NCBI RefSeq assembly: GCF_024227435.1
Contig: NZ_CP100445.1
Coordinates: 372,001 to 436,000 of the forward strand
Reading direction: 5' to 3'
Source of the DNA: Natrinema caseinilyticum
Lineage (GTDB): Archaea; Halobacteriota; Halobacteria; Halobacteriales; Natrialbaceae
DNA length: 64,000 nucleotides
The translations under genes were made by a program, and so were the position numbers. Below are positions 35,937 through 44,396 of this stretch, piece after piece. The notes under the pieces are model-generated. The model did no database searches. It was not told the DNA's origin and was given only the letters and a program-made list of their open reading frames with translations. Within the stretch, counting starts at the first letter, position 1. Each line of letters begins with the position of its first letter.

Positions 35937-36422
35937 ATGAACAAGAAGGGCCACGTGCTGAACGCCGTTCTTTTGAGTATCGGGCTAGGGTACCTGCTCG
36001 AACCGGCGGGGGATCTGGAGACGTTCGAGACGATCGTGATGATCGGCGTTCCGATCACGCTCGGAGCGCTCTTTCCGGACGTCGATACAGCGTTCGGCAA
36101 GCATCGAAAGACGCTGCACAACCTGCCGATCCTCGTCGGGTTCGTCCTGTTTCCGTACGTATTCGAGAACCTCATGTACGTCTGGATCGGTGTGTTGACC
36201 CATTACGTCCTCGACGTCGCGGGGAGCAAGCGCGGCATCGCGCTGTTCTATCCGGTCTGGTCGGAGGAGTTCGGACTGCCGACCGGTGTCACGGTCAGCA
36301 GCAAGCGGGCCGATCTCATGATGGTGGTCGTCACCGCGGGCGAACTCGTACTCGCCGGCGCAGTCGTGTTCCGGCTCCCCCAGTGGGGACTCTCGATCGG
36401 CCGACAGCTGGTCGGGGTCTGA
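35937..36422 (+). CDS. YdjM-like membrane-bound metal-dependent hydrolase
   Basis: The 161-residue membrane protein begins MNKKGHVLNAVLLSIGLGYLL, with His6 in the family's N-terminal metal motif. It then has TLGALFPDVDTAFGKHRKTLHN, holding the Asp and His residues, and ITHY-like LTHYVLDV. About four helices are seen. The order matches the YdjM/DUF457 metal-binding membrane hydrolases. Its substrate is unknown. An AT-rich element (GTAAACTATT) near 35900 is about 34 bases upstream of the start. Confidence 0.82.
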   Translation: MNKKGHVLNAVLLSIGLGYLLEPAGDLETFETIVMIGVPITLGALFPDVDTAFGKHRKTLHNLPILVGFVLFPYVFENLMYVWIGVLTHYVLDVAGSKRGIALFYPVWSEEFGLPTGVTVSSKRADLMMVVVTAGELVLAGAVVFRLPQWGLSIGRQLVGV

Positions 36423-36487
36423 CGGCTCGTCCGCCGAGCCGCTTCTTTTAGCTGTCGATCGAGTCCGAACGGTCTCACCGTCTCGAG

Positions 36488-36757
36488 TCACCAGTCGTTC
36501 TCCGGAACGATCGACAGTTGGTTGCCGTTGATCTCGATTCGATACTCGTCGACGGCAAAGGATAGTTTCGGGTCGTTGCTGGTCGTGATGAGCGTATCGA
36601 GCGCCTCGGGATCGACGTGATCGTACAGTGCAGAGTCGAGTGCCATCGGGAGGTCGGTCGGATCGACGTTTTCGATGCCGGCGATGGCGTTGGCAATCGC
36701 AACTGTCGGCGTCGTACTCGACCAGACGTATCGACCACAGAACAGTTCGTCCCCCAT
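36488..36757 (-). CDS. HalOD1 output-domain protein
   Basis: The 89-residue stand-alone HalOD1 domain is a haloarchaea-specific module thought to be an output of two-component systems. The pattern is PTVAIANAIAGIENVDPTDLP, LDSALYDHVDPEALDTLI and the terminal strand LSFAVDEYRIEINGNQLSIVPE. It has no receiver or kinase domain attached and no such gene adjacent. Between it and the gene at 37052 lie about 290 bases in which I see no gene. Confidence 0.8.
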   Translation of the reverse strand: MGDELFCGRYVWSSTTPTVAIANAIAGIENVDPTDLPMALDSALYDHVDPEALDTLITTSNDPKLSFAVDEYRIEINGNQLSIVPENDW

Positions 36758-37051
36758 ATGTTGACCTCTATGAGACGACCCATCGACGACTCACTTTGGT
36801 ATGGTGTCGTTATTCCGGTGCCAACTGTCAGTTGCGCAAGCTGATACCGCGATCGACCCCGAGCGAGCGGACCGTCAACGAGAGGGCTCACTCGTCGACG
36901 GCCTCGTTCCCGGTCGACGAGCGAGGCCGGTGGACTCGGGCAACCGGGCCGGTCCGGTCGACCGCCGGCTACCGAACCGGCCGAAACCGAGCGAACGGAC
37001 GGTCAGGCGCACCGGGCGGACCGAAACGGACACGACGGGCAATCTCGAGAG

Positions 37052-38056
37052 CTACTGGCGATTCGGCGTCCAGTCCTCGCAGGCGTCCATGTCGTCCATC
37101 GCCGTCTCGTGGCGGGCACAGTATGGAATCATTCCGTCGGACGAACGAACGTACTCGAAGTGCGTGCAGTTTCCACAGTAGCGGTCAGTTGGGGCAGCCG
37201 ACCGTGCCTTCGGAGAGTCGACGATTTCTGCACCGGTGCCGTCGTCGCCCTCGAGCGGCGAGGAGATGTCCGCGGTCGTCGATCCGCCGTCGCTGGTCGC
37301 AGCACCGACGGATCGCCCGGGCGTCGTCGCGGTCCCGCCGCCGATTCCCGTCGAACGGGGGGATCGTCCCGGAGACCGACGCGCACTCGACACTCCCTCC
37401 CGGATAACGCCCGCGCCAGCGTCTTTCGTGTCCGTTTCAGCGCTCGCGTTCGTCTGCGTTTCGACGTCACCGTCGGGCATCCCACCGAGAAAGCCGATCC
37501 CGCCGAGGCCGCCCGAACTCGTCGAGTCGTCGATTTCGACGACGGTCTTGTTGTGGCGAGTGACGTTCATTTCGAGGTTCCCCCCGGGGTCGTTGCGCCG
37601 TTTGAACGTCGCGACGGCGGCGAACAGACACCAGATCGCGGTCAGCAACCCGAGCAAGTAGATCGCGGAGACCTCGAGCGTCAACTGGTCACTGCCGTAT
37701 CGCCACTGGTGTGGGTAGGCGTGCCAGAAGAGCGCGACCCCCAGCAGGCAGAGGCTCGCGCTGATCGCGGCCGTCGCCTGGATACGGCGGCTGGCCGGTA
37801 ACACGACGAAGACACCGACGAGGACGGTCGGAACGCTGAGTCCGGCCAGAACGCCCGCCGCACGGACTGTCGCGAACTGGGCGGCCATTCCTCCCGAGAG
37901 TTCGACTGCGAAGCCACCGACGGGGTCAGTCGTCGCCACGAGGACGGCTACGACTGCCAGGAACGCACCCACCAAGACGAGCGCCGTTCCCGTGTACAGC
38001 CGGCGACTCGTCACCCCAGGCGCGGTTCCATCGTAGACCTCCGTCAGGCTTGTCAT
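37052..38056 (-). CDS. Membrane protein with Cys-rich tail (DUF7139-like)
   Basis: The 334-residue protein has four hydrophobic helices in the first 160 residues, beginning after MTSLTEVYDGTAPGVTSRRLY. A long Ser/Gly/Thr-rich disordered linker follows (about 185-290). The C-terminus holds a small cysteine cluster: CGNCTHFEY, PYCARH and ACEDW, likely zinc-binding. Function is unknown. The start at 38056 removes an eight-residue upstream extension. Confidence 0.7.
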   Translation of the reverse strand: MTSLTEVYDGTAPGVTSRRLYTGTALVLVGAFLAVVAVLVATTDPVGGFAVELSGGMAAQFATVRAAGVLAGLSVPTVLVGVFVVLPASRRIQATAAISASLCLLGVALFWHAYPHQWRYGSDQLTLEVSAIYLLGLLTAIWCLFAAVATFKRRNDPGGNLEMNVTRHNKTVVEIDDSTSSGGLGGIGFLGGMPDGDVETQTNASAETDTKDAGAGVIREGVSSARRSPGRSPRSTGIGGGTATTPGRSVGAATSDGGSTTADISSPLEGDDGTGAEIVDSPKARSAAPTDRYCGNCTHFEYVRSSDGMIPYCARHETAMDDMDACEDWTPNRQ

Positions 38057-38232
38057 GGAGCCTCGTTCGGTTCCCTCACACAAAACGATACGTCAGACAC
38101 ATGTAGTCTGTTGGATAATTAACGTGACGGACGGCGTATGGTGGCTGAGTACTCTTCCGGCTGGGGTGAGGGGCGAACCGGTCCACCGCCCGAAACGAAA
38201 GCTTGAATCGGCGGCCACGCGAACGACTGCTC

Positions 38233-38520
38233 ATGAGCGACGAGGAGGCGGACTCGGAGCCGGCGGTTTCACTCGGCGAACGCACGCCCGTCGACGGCGC
38301 GCCGCTCGCCCGGGTCAGTTCCCGACTCACCTGGCCGAAAGAGAAAAGCGAGGTCGACCGACTCGAGGGCGACACGGTCATCCGGACGCCGGACGGCCCG
38401 CGCGAACTCTCGGCCGTTCTCGAGGACGTCGACGAGACGTACTTCCAACGCTACCAGGAGTTCGAAGGTCACGTCCAGGACGTGATCGGAACCGGCCCTG
38501 TGCCGACCGCGGACGAATAG
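38233..38520 (+). CDS. DUF5789 family protein
   Basis: The 95-residue acidic protein has the family core SRLTWPKEKSEVDRLEGDTVIRTPDGPREL followed by LEDVDETYFQRYQEFEGHVQDVI. The tight strand-turn-helix layout is common in haloarchaea; function is unknown. The CPBP protease gene begins four bases after its stop, so the two are probably one operon. Confidence 0.82.
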   Translation: MSDEEADSEPAVSLGERTPVDGAPLARVSSRLTWPKEKSEVDRLEGDTVIRTPDGPRELSAVLEDVDETYFQRYQEFEGHVQDVIGTGPVPTADE

Positions 38521-38524
38521 TATC

Positions 38525-39220
38525 GTGGCGTCCGAGCCGGATCACCACGGCGGTCGCTGGTTCCAGCGCGGACCGGAGCTCACCTGGGTGCAGAAGTCGC
38601 TGGTGGTCGGTGCCGTCGTCGCACTGTTGTGGATGCAGTTCGTTCCGAACAGATTGGGCCCGCGGGTCGCCGTCGACAGCGTTCTGCTCATCGGCGGGCC
38701 GCTCGCGCTCGGACTCTCGCACGGTAACCGCATCGGCTGGCGCGTCGATCGGCTCGCGGTTCGAAACACGATCCTACTCGCGCTGTTCGTCCTCCCGTTC
38801 TACGTCGTGGGTTCGACGTTCCCGACGATTCGCGCGTTCTATCCGATCTGGGAGACGTCGGCTGCGCCTGCGGCGTTCGTTCCCCACGCGGTACGACTCA
38901 TGGTCCTCGCGCTCGCGGCAGAGACCTACTATCGAGGATTGCTCTGCGTCGGCGTCAGGGAACTCGGATTCGTCGCCGTGTTCATCAGCCCGGTCGTCTA
39001 CATGCTTCACCACTCCTCGAAGCCGCCGATCGAATTCCTGCTGTCGGGTCCGACGGACGTGTTGTTCGGTGCCGTCGACTACAAGTCGAATTCCATCCTC
39101 CCGTCCGTACTCGCCCACGGCGGCGGACTCGTCCTGCTCGATTGGCTCGTTCTCCACGAGCCGCTGTTCGATCCGTCGATCGTCGTCCGGTACCTCGAGT
39201 GGTTACCGATCCCACTCTAA
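38525..39220 (+). CDS. CPBP-family intramembrane protease-like protein
   Basis: The 231-residue membrane protein has 6-7 helices. The first CPBP motif, normally EExxxR, appears as AAETYYRGLL, keeping one Glu and the Arg. A second motif is near MLHHSS and a third at LAHGGG. CPBP proteins cleave or bind membrane partners; loss of one Glu suggests altered or absent proteolysis. A GTG start four bases after the DUF5789 stop is used because no earlier ATG exists. Confidence 0.72.
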   Translation: MASEPDHHGGRWFQRGPELTWVQKSLVVGAVVALLWMQFVPNRLGPRVAVDSVLLIGGPLALGLSHGNRIGWRVDRLAVRNTILLALFVLPFYVVGSTFPTIRAFYPIWETSAAPAAFVPHAVRLMVLALAAETYYRGLLCVGVRELGFVAVFISPVVYMLHHSSKPPIEFLLSGPTDVLFGAVDYKSNSILPSVLAHGGGLVLLDWLVLHEPLFDPSIVVRYLEWLPIPL

Positions 39221-39376
39221 TACCAGCGTCTCGAGGGCGAGCGTGCTGGACGGCCTGGTAACGCGGACACTCGATTCCCTCGCGGCAACGAAATCGACGT
39301 CCGTTGGAGTATGATGTTGATTCGATCGACAGTCACGACCCTCAACACTTATTGGGCCAACTCGCAAACGTGAAAT

Positions 39377-40444
39377 ATGGACGCCCGCACGGCGTTTTTC
39401 GCCCTCCTGGTGTGTACACTCGGCGCGCTCGCCGCACTGGTAGTCCTACCACTGGTGGAGTACGTCATGTCGGCCTGTCTGCTCGCAGCGTTTCTCCGTC
39501 CCGCGAACGAACGACTGGCCCAGCGAGTCGGGACACGCGCCGCCGCGATCTCGCTCATGGCTGCTGCCGTCGTCGCCGGCATCGTTCCACTCGTCCTCGT
39601 TTCGCTGGTCGTACTCCGCACGACGGTGTCGACTCTCGAGGTGGTCGACGGAACGCGAATCGCGACGTACGGTCGCGACGTGGCGCGATCCACGCTCGGA
39701 CTGAGCGAGGAGACAGTCGTCGCACTCGAAGCCGCCGTTCGGTCGGAACTCGAAGGGGCGTTTTCGAGCGTCGCCGAGGTGACGCTTTCGCGGACCATCG
39801 ACCTCGTTACGCTGGGCGTCGACCTGGTCGTCGGAACGATCGTCTTTCTGTTCGTGCTGTACGCTCTCCTCGCGGAGGGTCCGGCGGTCGTCGCCTGGTT
39901 CCGTGACGTCTCACCGCTCGATCCCCGAGTGTTCGACGAACTGTTCGCCGAAGTGGCCGACGTCACCCGCGCCGTCCTCCGCAGTCACGTGCTGATTGCA
40001 ATCGTGCAGGGAGTCCTCGGCGGCCTTGGACTGGCGATCCTCGGCGTTTCGTACGCAACGACGCTCGGGGTCGTCCTCGTCCTCGTCTCGGTTCTCCCGA
40101 CGATCGGAATCTGGCTGGTCTGGGGTCCGGTAACGATCGCGCACGCGGCTTCCAGCGGACTCGTACACGGGGGCGTCCTGTTGGCATACGGACTCGTCGT
40201 CCTCACCGTCACCGACTACTACCTGCGAGCGTTCCTCGTCGATCGCGGCTCCGATCTTCACCCCGCGGTCGCCCTGCTCGGAGTTATCGGCGGCCTCCAG
40301 CTCTTCGGAATCGTCGGACTGTTCGTCGGTCCCGTCGTCCTCGCGAGTTTCAAAGCGGTCGTGAGCCGACTCGATCGCCACCCCTCGCGTCCCGGACTCG
40401 CCGACATCGAACGGAATCGGCAACTCACGGAACAGAACGGGTAG
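39377..40444 (+). CDS. AI-2E family transporter-like permease
   Basis: The 355-residue protein has the AI-2E/PerM architecture. Two N-terminal helices (residues 4-32 and 55-75) are followed by an extracellular helical domain, then four or five more helices. The conserved region around GGLGLAILGVSYATTLGVVLVLVSVLPTIGIWLVW and DYYLRAFLVDRGSDLHPAVALLGVIGG is present. Substrate in haloarchaea is unknown; some relatives export Na+ for H+. A decayed paralogue lies at 42761-43007. Confidence 0.87.
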   Translation: MDARTAFFALLVCTLGALAALVVLPLVEYVMSACLLAAFLRPANERLAQRVGTRAAAISLMAAAVVAGIVPLVLVSLVVLRTTVSTLEVVDGTRIATYGRDVARSTLGLSEETVVALEAAVRSELEGAFSSVAEVTLSRTIDLVTLGVDLVVGTIVFLFVLYALLAEGPAVVAWFRDVSPLDPRVFDELFAEVADVTRAVLRSHVLIAIVQGVLGGLGLAILGVSYATTLGVVLVLVSVLPTIGIWLVWGPVTIAHAASSGLVHGGVLLAYGLVVLTVTDYYLRAFLVDRGSDLHPAVALLGVIGGLQLFGIVGLFVGPVVLASFKAVVSRLDRHPSRPGLADIERNRQLTEQNG

Positions 40445-40468
40445 GAGGTACCGCCGGGGCGCTATCGC

Positions 40469-41770
40469 TCACCCCGATTTCGAGAAGGCGTTCAGGTTCG
40501 ACTGTAGTCCCGCTGCGAGTTCGGATTTTCGCTGCAATCGTGCGTGCGACACCGGCAACCGGGTCGCGACCTCCGAGACCGCCTCGTGGAACGTCTCCGC
40601 CTCGCCGTACTCGCCGTCGAAGGCGTTGCGGACGCTCTCGCGAACCTGCCAGACGCCGACCGGCGCCCAGTAGTCGTCGCTCACTTCCCGCAAGACGAGA
40701 CACTTCGCTTGGCGGCCGATCGACTCGAGGTACTCGAGGACCCCCAATCGAGCGGCGTAGTAGGCGCCAGCGGTCTCTTCGACGTAGCTCGAGCGCCCTT
40801 CGTATCCCTCCGACGCACTCGCCATCCAGACGTCGTCTTCGGGATCCGGGTTCCAGATACTGCCCGGCGCTTTCATCTCGACGAGTTCGAACTCCCAGGT
40901 ACCGGGCGCGAGGACGATCCAGTAGCGGTTCCCGACGTACTCGTTGGCCCAGACCTGCACCTCGTCGATACTCGATGCGTTCCGTATGCGCCCGCGCAGG
41001 TAGGTTCCGATCGTGTCGTCGACCGCGGTGATCGACCATCGTGTCGGGACGAGTCGGCGCTGTTTCGCCTCGCCGAGCGCGCCCGCAGAAAGGATCGAAT
41101 TGATGTCGTAGACGTCGAAGCCGCGTCGATAGAGGTAGGTCATCGCCCCCTGGGCCTGCCAATCGTCGTCCTCCAAGGTTTTCTTGATCGGACGGGGAAC
41201 GTACGGGTTCTCCCGCAGCTCCGCGTTCCGAGCGCTGGCGCGGGGACCGCGCGGGGTCGCGACGTCCGTTCCGGTATCCAGCCCGAGATCCGGCGTGTCG
41301 TCCAGTCCGATTTCGAGGTCCACGGGTCGATCGGCGATGGCGACCTCGCGCTGGACGCCGACGAACCCGTCCCAGGCGTCGTGGACGGACGGCGCGAGTC
41401 GGCTCGCGATGCTCGGCGAATCGACGTTCGCGCGCTTGCTCGAGTTCAGGAGCCCGGTCCGCCGCTGGAGGACGTCGTCGATCGCGTACCCCTGCTGGTA
41501 CCACTCTCCGTCGGTGACGTACTCCGCCGCGGCGTCTTCGTCGCCGACCGGAGAGAGCAACCCGACCGGGATGTCCGGGTAGTTCGACCGCCCGACGAAG
41601 ATCGACGGCGAGGTCGAACCGACGAGGGTGTCGCCGCTCAGCGCATCGTCGAACCGGCGCTCGAACTCCGCGAGATGATCCGTGATCGCGTAGGACTTCT
41701 CCTTGGCGAGTTGGCGGCGCTTTGCCTCCTCGTCGGGCTCTAAGTCCTCGATGTAGTCGTCGAGGCGCAT
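40469..41770 (-). CDS. nreA: NreA DNA repair protein (PCNA-binding)
   Basis: The 433-residue protein matches the archaeal NreA family, linked to repair of DNA cross-links and mitomycin damage. Family blocks include SPSIFVGRSNYPDIPVGLLSP, RENPYVPRPIKKTLEDDDW, and MTYLYRRGFDVYDINSILSAGALG. The C-terminus QSNLNAFSKSG is a PIP-box-like motif for binding PCNA (consensus QxxLxxFF; here the last aromatic is Ser). It is convergent with the AI-2E gene. The start at 41770 is the first ATG and gives the usual beginning MRLDDYIEDLEPDEEAKRRQL. Confidence 0.9.
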   Translation of the reverse strand: MRLDDYIEDLEPDEEAKRRQLAKEKSYAITDHLAEFERRFDDALSGDTLVGSTSPSIFVGRSNYPDIPVGLLSPVGDEDAAAEYVTDGEWYQQGYAIDDVLQRRTGLLNSSKRANVDSPSIASRLAPSVHDAWDGFVGVQREVAIADRPVDLEIGLDDTPDLGLDTGTDVATPRGPRASARNAELRENPYVPRPIKKTLEDDDWQAQGAMTYLYRRGFDVYDINSILSAGALGEAKQRRLVPTRWSITAVDDTIGTYLRGRIRNASSIDEVQVWANEYVGNRYWIVLAPGTWEFELVEMKAPGSIWNPDPEDDVWMASASEGYEGRSSYVEETAGAYYAARLGVLEYLESIGRQAKCLVLREVSDDYWAPVGVWQVRESVRNAFDGEYGEAETFHEAVSEVATRLPVSHARLQRKSELAAGLQSNLNAFSKSG

Positions 41771-42198
41771 TCGTCCGAAGTTGGGTCGGCACGGCTTTGA
41801 ATGTTGAGTTCGAGGCGGGCGCTATCGTCCCGGTTTCGGCCCGGGCGGGACGTAAACAGCCGGTCGGCTGAGGAATTCGTTCGACGAGGGAACCGACCGA
41901 CGGAGATGTCAGAGGCAGAGGCCCGGTCGGCGGTAACCTACCGGACCTCATCCGCCAATTCACGCCGGATCGATAAGTACCCGACAGCGCGTTTTCAGAG
42001 TCGGAAAACGGTGGTCGAAACGTCGGCATCTCGGCCGAGAGCCGCGTTGTCCCACCCGGCTGGACCGCGTTGTCCCACCCGATCGGATCGATTCGTCGCC
42101 CGTTCGAAGACGGTGGTGCGGCGACCGGGAGCGAACGGCCGCTGTCGAACGGCTCGAGAAAGACAACCGTTAAAAACGGCGGGCGGGAAGTGGTGCGT
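41771..42198. other. Intergenic stretch with a 23-bp tandem duplication and a promoter
   Basis: No gene is seen. It is the divergent region between nreA (minus) and the zinc-protein/aEF-1beta operon (plus). CCGCGTTGTCCCACCCG is present at 42042-42058 and repeated at 42065-42081, a 23-bp period. The AT-rich promoter of the operon is at the right end. Confidence 0.5.
42169..42177 (+). promoter_or_regulatory. TATA box of the zinc-protein/aEF-1beta operon
   Basis: GTTAAAAAC lies 22-30 bases before the ATG at 42199, the expected spacing for a leaderless transcript. Confidence 0.55.
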
Positions 42199-42378
42199 AT
42201 GAGTACGACCGACGACCGAGAGACGCGCTCCTGCGTCTCTTGCGGACTCAATATCGCGGGCACGAACGCCGCCGCGTTCAAGTGTCCAGAATGCGGCCAG
42301 CAGGTCTATCGCTGCGCCAAGTGCCGCAAGCAAAGCAACCTCTACGAATGCCCCGATTGCGGTTTCACGGGACCATAA
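42199..42378 (+). CDS. HVO_2753-type zinc finger protein
   Basis: The 59-residue protein has four CxxC knuckles (CVSCG, CPECG, CAKCR, CPDCG), which form two zinc sites. Its Haloferax volcanii counterpart HVO_2753 is a structurally known small zinc protein with effects on biofilm formation and motility; this is from memory of the literature. The downstream aEF-1beta gene starts 8 bases later, so both share a transcript, hinting at a translation-related role. Confidence 0.85.
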   Translation: MSTTDDRETRSCVSCGLNIAGTNAAAFKCPECGQQVYRCAKCRKQSNLYECPDCGFTGP

Positions 42379-42385
42379 GTTCACC

Positions 42386-42652
42386 ATGGGAAAAGTCGCT
42401 GCCAAAATCAAGGTCATGCCGGACAGCCCCGAGATCGACCTCGACGCGCTTCAGGAGCGCCTCGAGAGCGCCCTGCCGGAGGGGGCGAAGATCAACGGCG
42501 TCGAGCGCGAGGAAGTCGCGTTCGGTCTCGTCGCCCTCTACCCGACCGTTATCGTACCGGACGGTGCGGGCGGCACGGAGACGGTCGAGGAGAATTTCAC
42601 CGACGTCGACGGCGTCGAAAGCGTCGGCGTCGAAAACGTCGGTCGAATCTAA
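42386..42652 (+). CDS. ef1b: Elongation factor 1-beta (aEF-1beta)
   Basis: The 88-residue protein is the nucleotide exchange factor of archaeal EF-1alpha. The fold is a ferredoxin-like two-layer sandwich, with the pattern [28 protein letters not shown] and a C-terminal [13 protein letters not shown]. Length is normal. It is downstream of the zinc-protein gene with 7 bases between them. Confidence 0.93.
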   Translation: MGKVAAKIKVMPDSPEIDLDALQERLESALPEGAKINGVEREEVAFGLVALYPTVIVPDGAGGTETVEENFTDVDGVESVGVENVGRI

Positions 42653-42760
42653 CGACGGCCGGTCTCGTTTTTCGCCGATTCACGTCCCTCACGAGCCGGT
42701 CGTCTCGCGTCCGGCATTCCCGTCCCGGACGCCTTTCGTCGCAGGAGCCCGTCGTGGCCG

Positions 42761-43007
42761 ATGGACGCCCGAACAGTGTTCGCCTGGGGACTTATTCGGT
42801 CGCGGGACGGACGACTATCTCCGAGCGAGGCTGATCGATCGCGGCTCGGGGCCCCACTCGGCGGTGATCTTCGTCGGGGTTCTGGGTGGCACCTCCCTCC
42901 TCGGATCGGTCGATCTGTTCGTCGGCCCGCTGCTCATCGGGTTCGCGCTGACGGCCATCGAAGTACCCGGTGATCACTACGACGTGATCCGGGGACCCAC
43001 GAGATGA
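42761..43007 (+). pseudogene. Remnant of an AI-2E permease paralogue
   Basis: The DNA starts with an ATG that reads MDARTVFAWGL, matching the first residues of the permease at 39377 (MDARTAFFALL). In another frame, from about 42810, it reads DDYLRARLIDRGS, followed by a GVLGGTSLLGSVDLFVGPLLIGF block that parallels the permease's C-terminal DYYLRAFLVDRGS and GVIGGLQLFGIVGLFVGPVVL. About 260 residues between the two ends are missing and the frames differ. It is therefore an internally deleted, frameshifted copy. Confidence 0.75.
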
Positions 43008-43029
43008 CCGAAAAACCGACGACCGCCGG

Positions 43030-43467
43030 TTAGCTCTGATTCTGCTCTCGATTCGCGCCGAGATCTGCCTGAGAAACGATCTCCGCCCCGACGGGCGAGA
43101 GATCGACGGTCACGTCCTCGGTGACGGCCTTGCTGATCTCGTCTAAGTTGCCCGCGAGCACGGTCAACACGTCGTCCGGGTTCGCGTACAGGAGCATGTT
43201 CCCGTCCTGTCCCTCCGCGACGAGTTGCGTGTCGTTCAGGACGATCTGATTGTTCTGAATCGTCGCCGACACGACCGGTAGCGCCGCCGGTTTCCCCGGC
43301 TCGTCGTCTCTGACCCGTCGAATGTGCACCTCCTCGAGATCGATGACCTCCTTGTGTTTCTTGATCTGTTCGGCGCAGTCGACCATATCGTTGAGAAGGG
43401 CCGTTCGTTTCTCGTTGCCGTGATCGCCGTCGAGACAGTGCTGACAGACGCGGAGTTCGAGACGCAT
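43030..43467 (-). CDS. Hypothetical haloarchaeal protein
   Basis: The 145-residue acidic protein is not recognised. The first 20 residues hold CQHCLDGDHG, a possible zinc or redox pair, and Cys31 follows in VDCAEQIKKHKEV. The central part contains VSATIQNNQIVLNDTQLVA and a predicted helix DVLTVLAGNLDEISKAV. The start at 43467 gives MRLELRVCQHC; an upstream extension of the frame is not used. It lies 106 bases from the convergent-side MBL gene. Confidence 0.65.
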   Translation of the reverse strand: MRLELRVCQHCLDGDHGNEKRTALLNDMVDCAEQIKKHKEVIDLEEVHIRRVRDDEPGKPAALPVVSATIQNNQIVLNDTQLVAEGQDGNMLLYANPDDVLTVLAGNLDEISKAVTEDVTVDLSPVGAEIVSQADLGANREQNQS

Positions 43468-43573
43468 TGACCGCCGATTGGAGATGGAGACCGATGAGAA
43501 TTCCGCTTCCACACCCGGCGAGGCGCGGCGCCGAACTCTCCTCGAGTTGTCGGTTCGACGCCGGATACCGCGC

Positions 43574-44251
43574 TCACTCGCGCAACCGGTCGTGAATGTC
43601 CCGAATGCGCTCGGTCCCGCGGTCGACGTAGCCGCCGTGAAAGCACAGCGTGTGATCGACGTCGAGTGCTCCGAGCGCGGCGACCGACTCGGCCGCGCGG
43701 TCCATCTCCGGCGTGAAATGGGGTTTGGGCCCCGCGAGCGGCTCGTCGCCGTCTGCAACGAGTGCGTCGCCAGCGATCAACAGATTTCCGTCCGGGAAGT
43801 AAAGCGAAATATGACCCGGTGAATGTCCGGGCGTCGCGACGACCTCCATCGGACCCGCGAGCGTCGAGATCCGAACGCCGTCCGCGAGTTCGAGGTCGAC
43901 TTCGACGGGCGGGTAGCGGTCCCCGTCACCCTTTATCGGGTCGCGCTCGCCGGAGAGGTACGGGACCTCGTCGCGGTGGCACGCGACGACCGCGTCGACT
44001 CGTTCGAGCAGTTCGGCGAGGCCTGCGGCGTGGTCTCCGTCGTGGTGCGTGAGAGCAACCAGCCAGACGTCCTCGAGTTCGTACCCCAGATTTCGGAGGT
44101 GAGTCTCGAGCGTCTCGACGGCGCCACGAGGACCGACGTCGAGGAGTACCAGCCCGCGCGCCGTCTCCGTAACTGTCGGGGTGATCGTGATCTCTCGACC
44201 GCCGTAGTCGACCGTGATCGGCAACGCGTGGACACCAACGCTTCCTTGCAT
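43574..44251 (-). CDS. MBL-fold metallo-hydrolase
   Basis: The 225-residue protein has the metallo-beta-lactamase metal motif THHDGDHAAG (a variant HxHxDH, with His-Asp-Gly-Asp-His), then TPGHSPGHIS, GDALVAD and a final CFHGG. It belongs to the large hydrolase superfamily; substrate unknown. The start MQGSVGVHALPITVDYGG is the usual family opening. A minus-strand TATA element at 44355-44362 would allow a start at 44323, adding 24 residues. It shares a divergent promoter region with the terpene-synthase-like gene. Confidence 0.83.
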   Translation of the reverse strand: MQGSVGVHALPITVDYGGREITITPTVTETARGLVLLDVGPRGAVETLETHLRNLGYELEDVWLVALTHHDGDHAAGLAELLERVDAVVACHRDEVPYLSGERDPIKGDGDRYPPVEVDLELADGVRISTLAGPMEVVATPGHSPGHISLYFPDGNLLIAGDALVADGDEPLAGPKPHFTPEMDRAAESVAALGALDVDHTLCFHGGYVDRGTERIRDIHDRLRE

Positions 44252-44365
44252 GCAGCGGCCATTCGATGCCAGCACGATAGAGTTGTCCGTCTCTCGGCAC
44301 GCACTCGTGACTCGGACTGCCATCGGGCGCCCTCCCTTCGTCGCAATCATGAACAATTATACAAG

Positions 44366-44372
44366 TTTATTA
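44366..44372 (+). promoter_or_regulatory. TATA box for the terpene-synthase-like gene
   Basis: TTTATTA is 25-31 bases before the ATG at 44397. A second AT-rich element (44355-44362) reads as a TATA box in the opposite direction for the MBL gene. Confidence 0.5.
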
Positions 44373-44396
44373 CCGCCGAATTGCAGATTCAATGTG

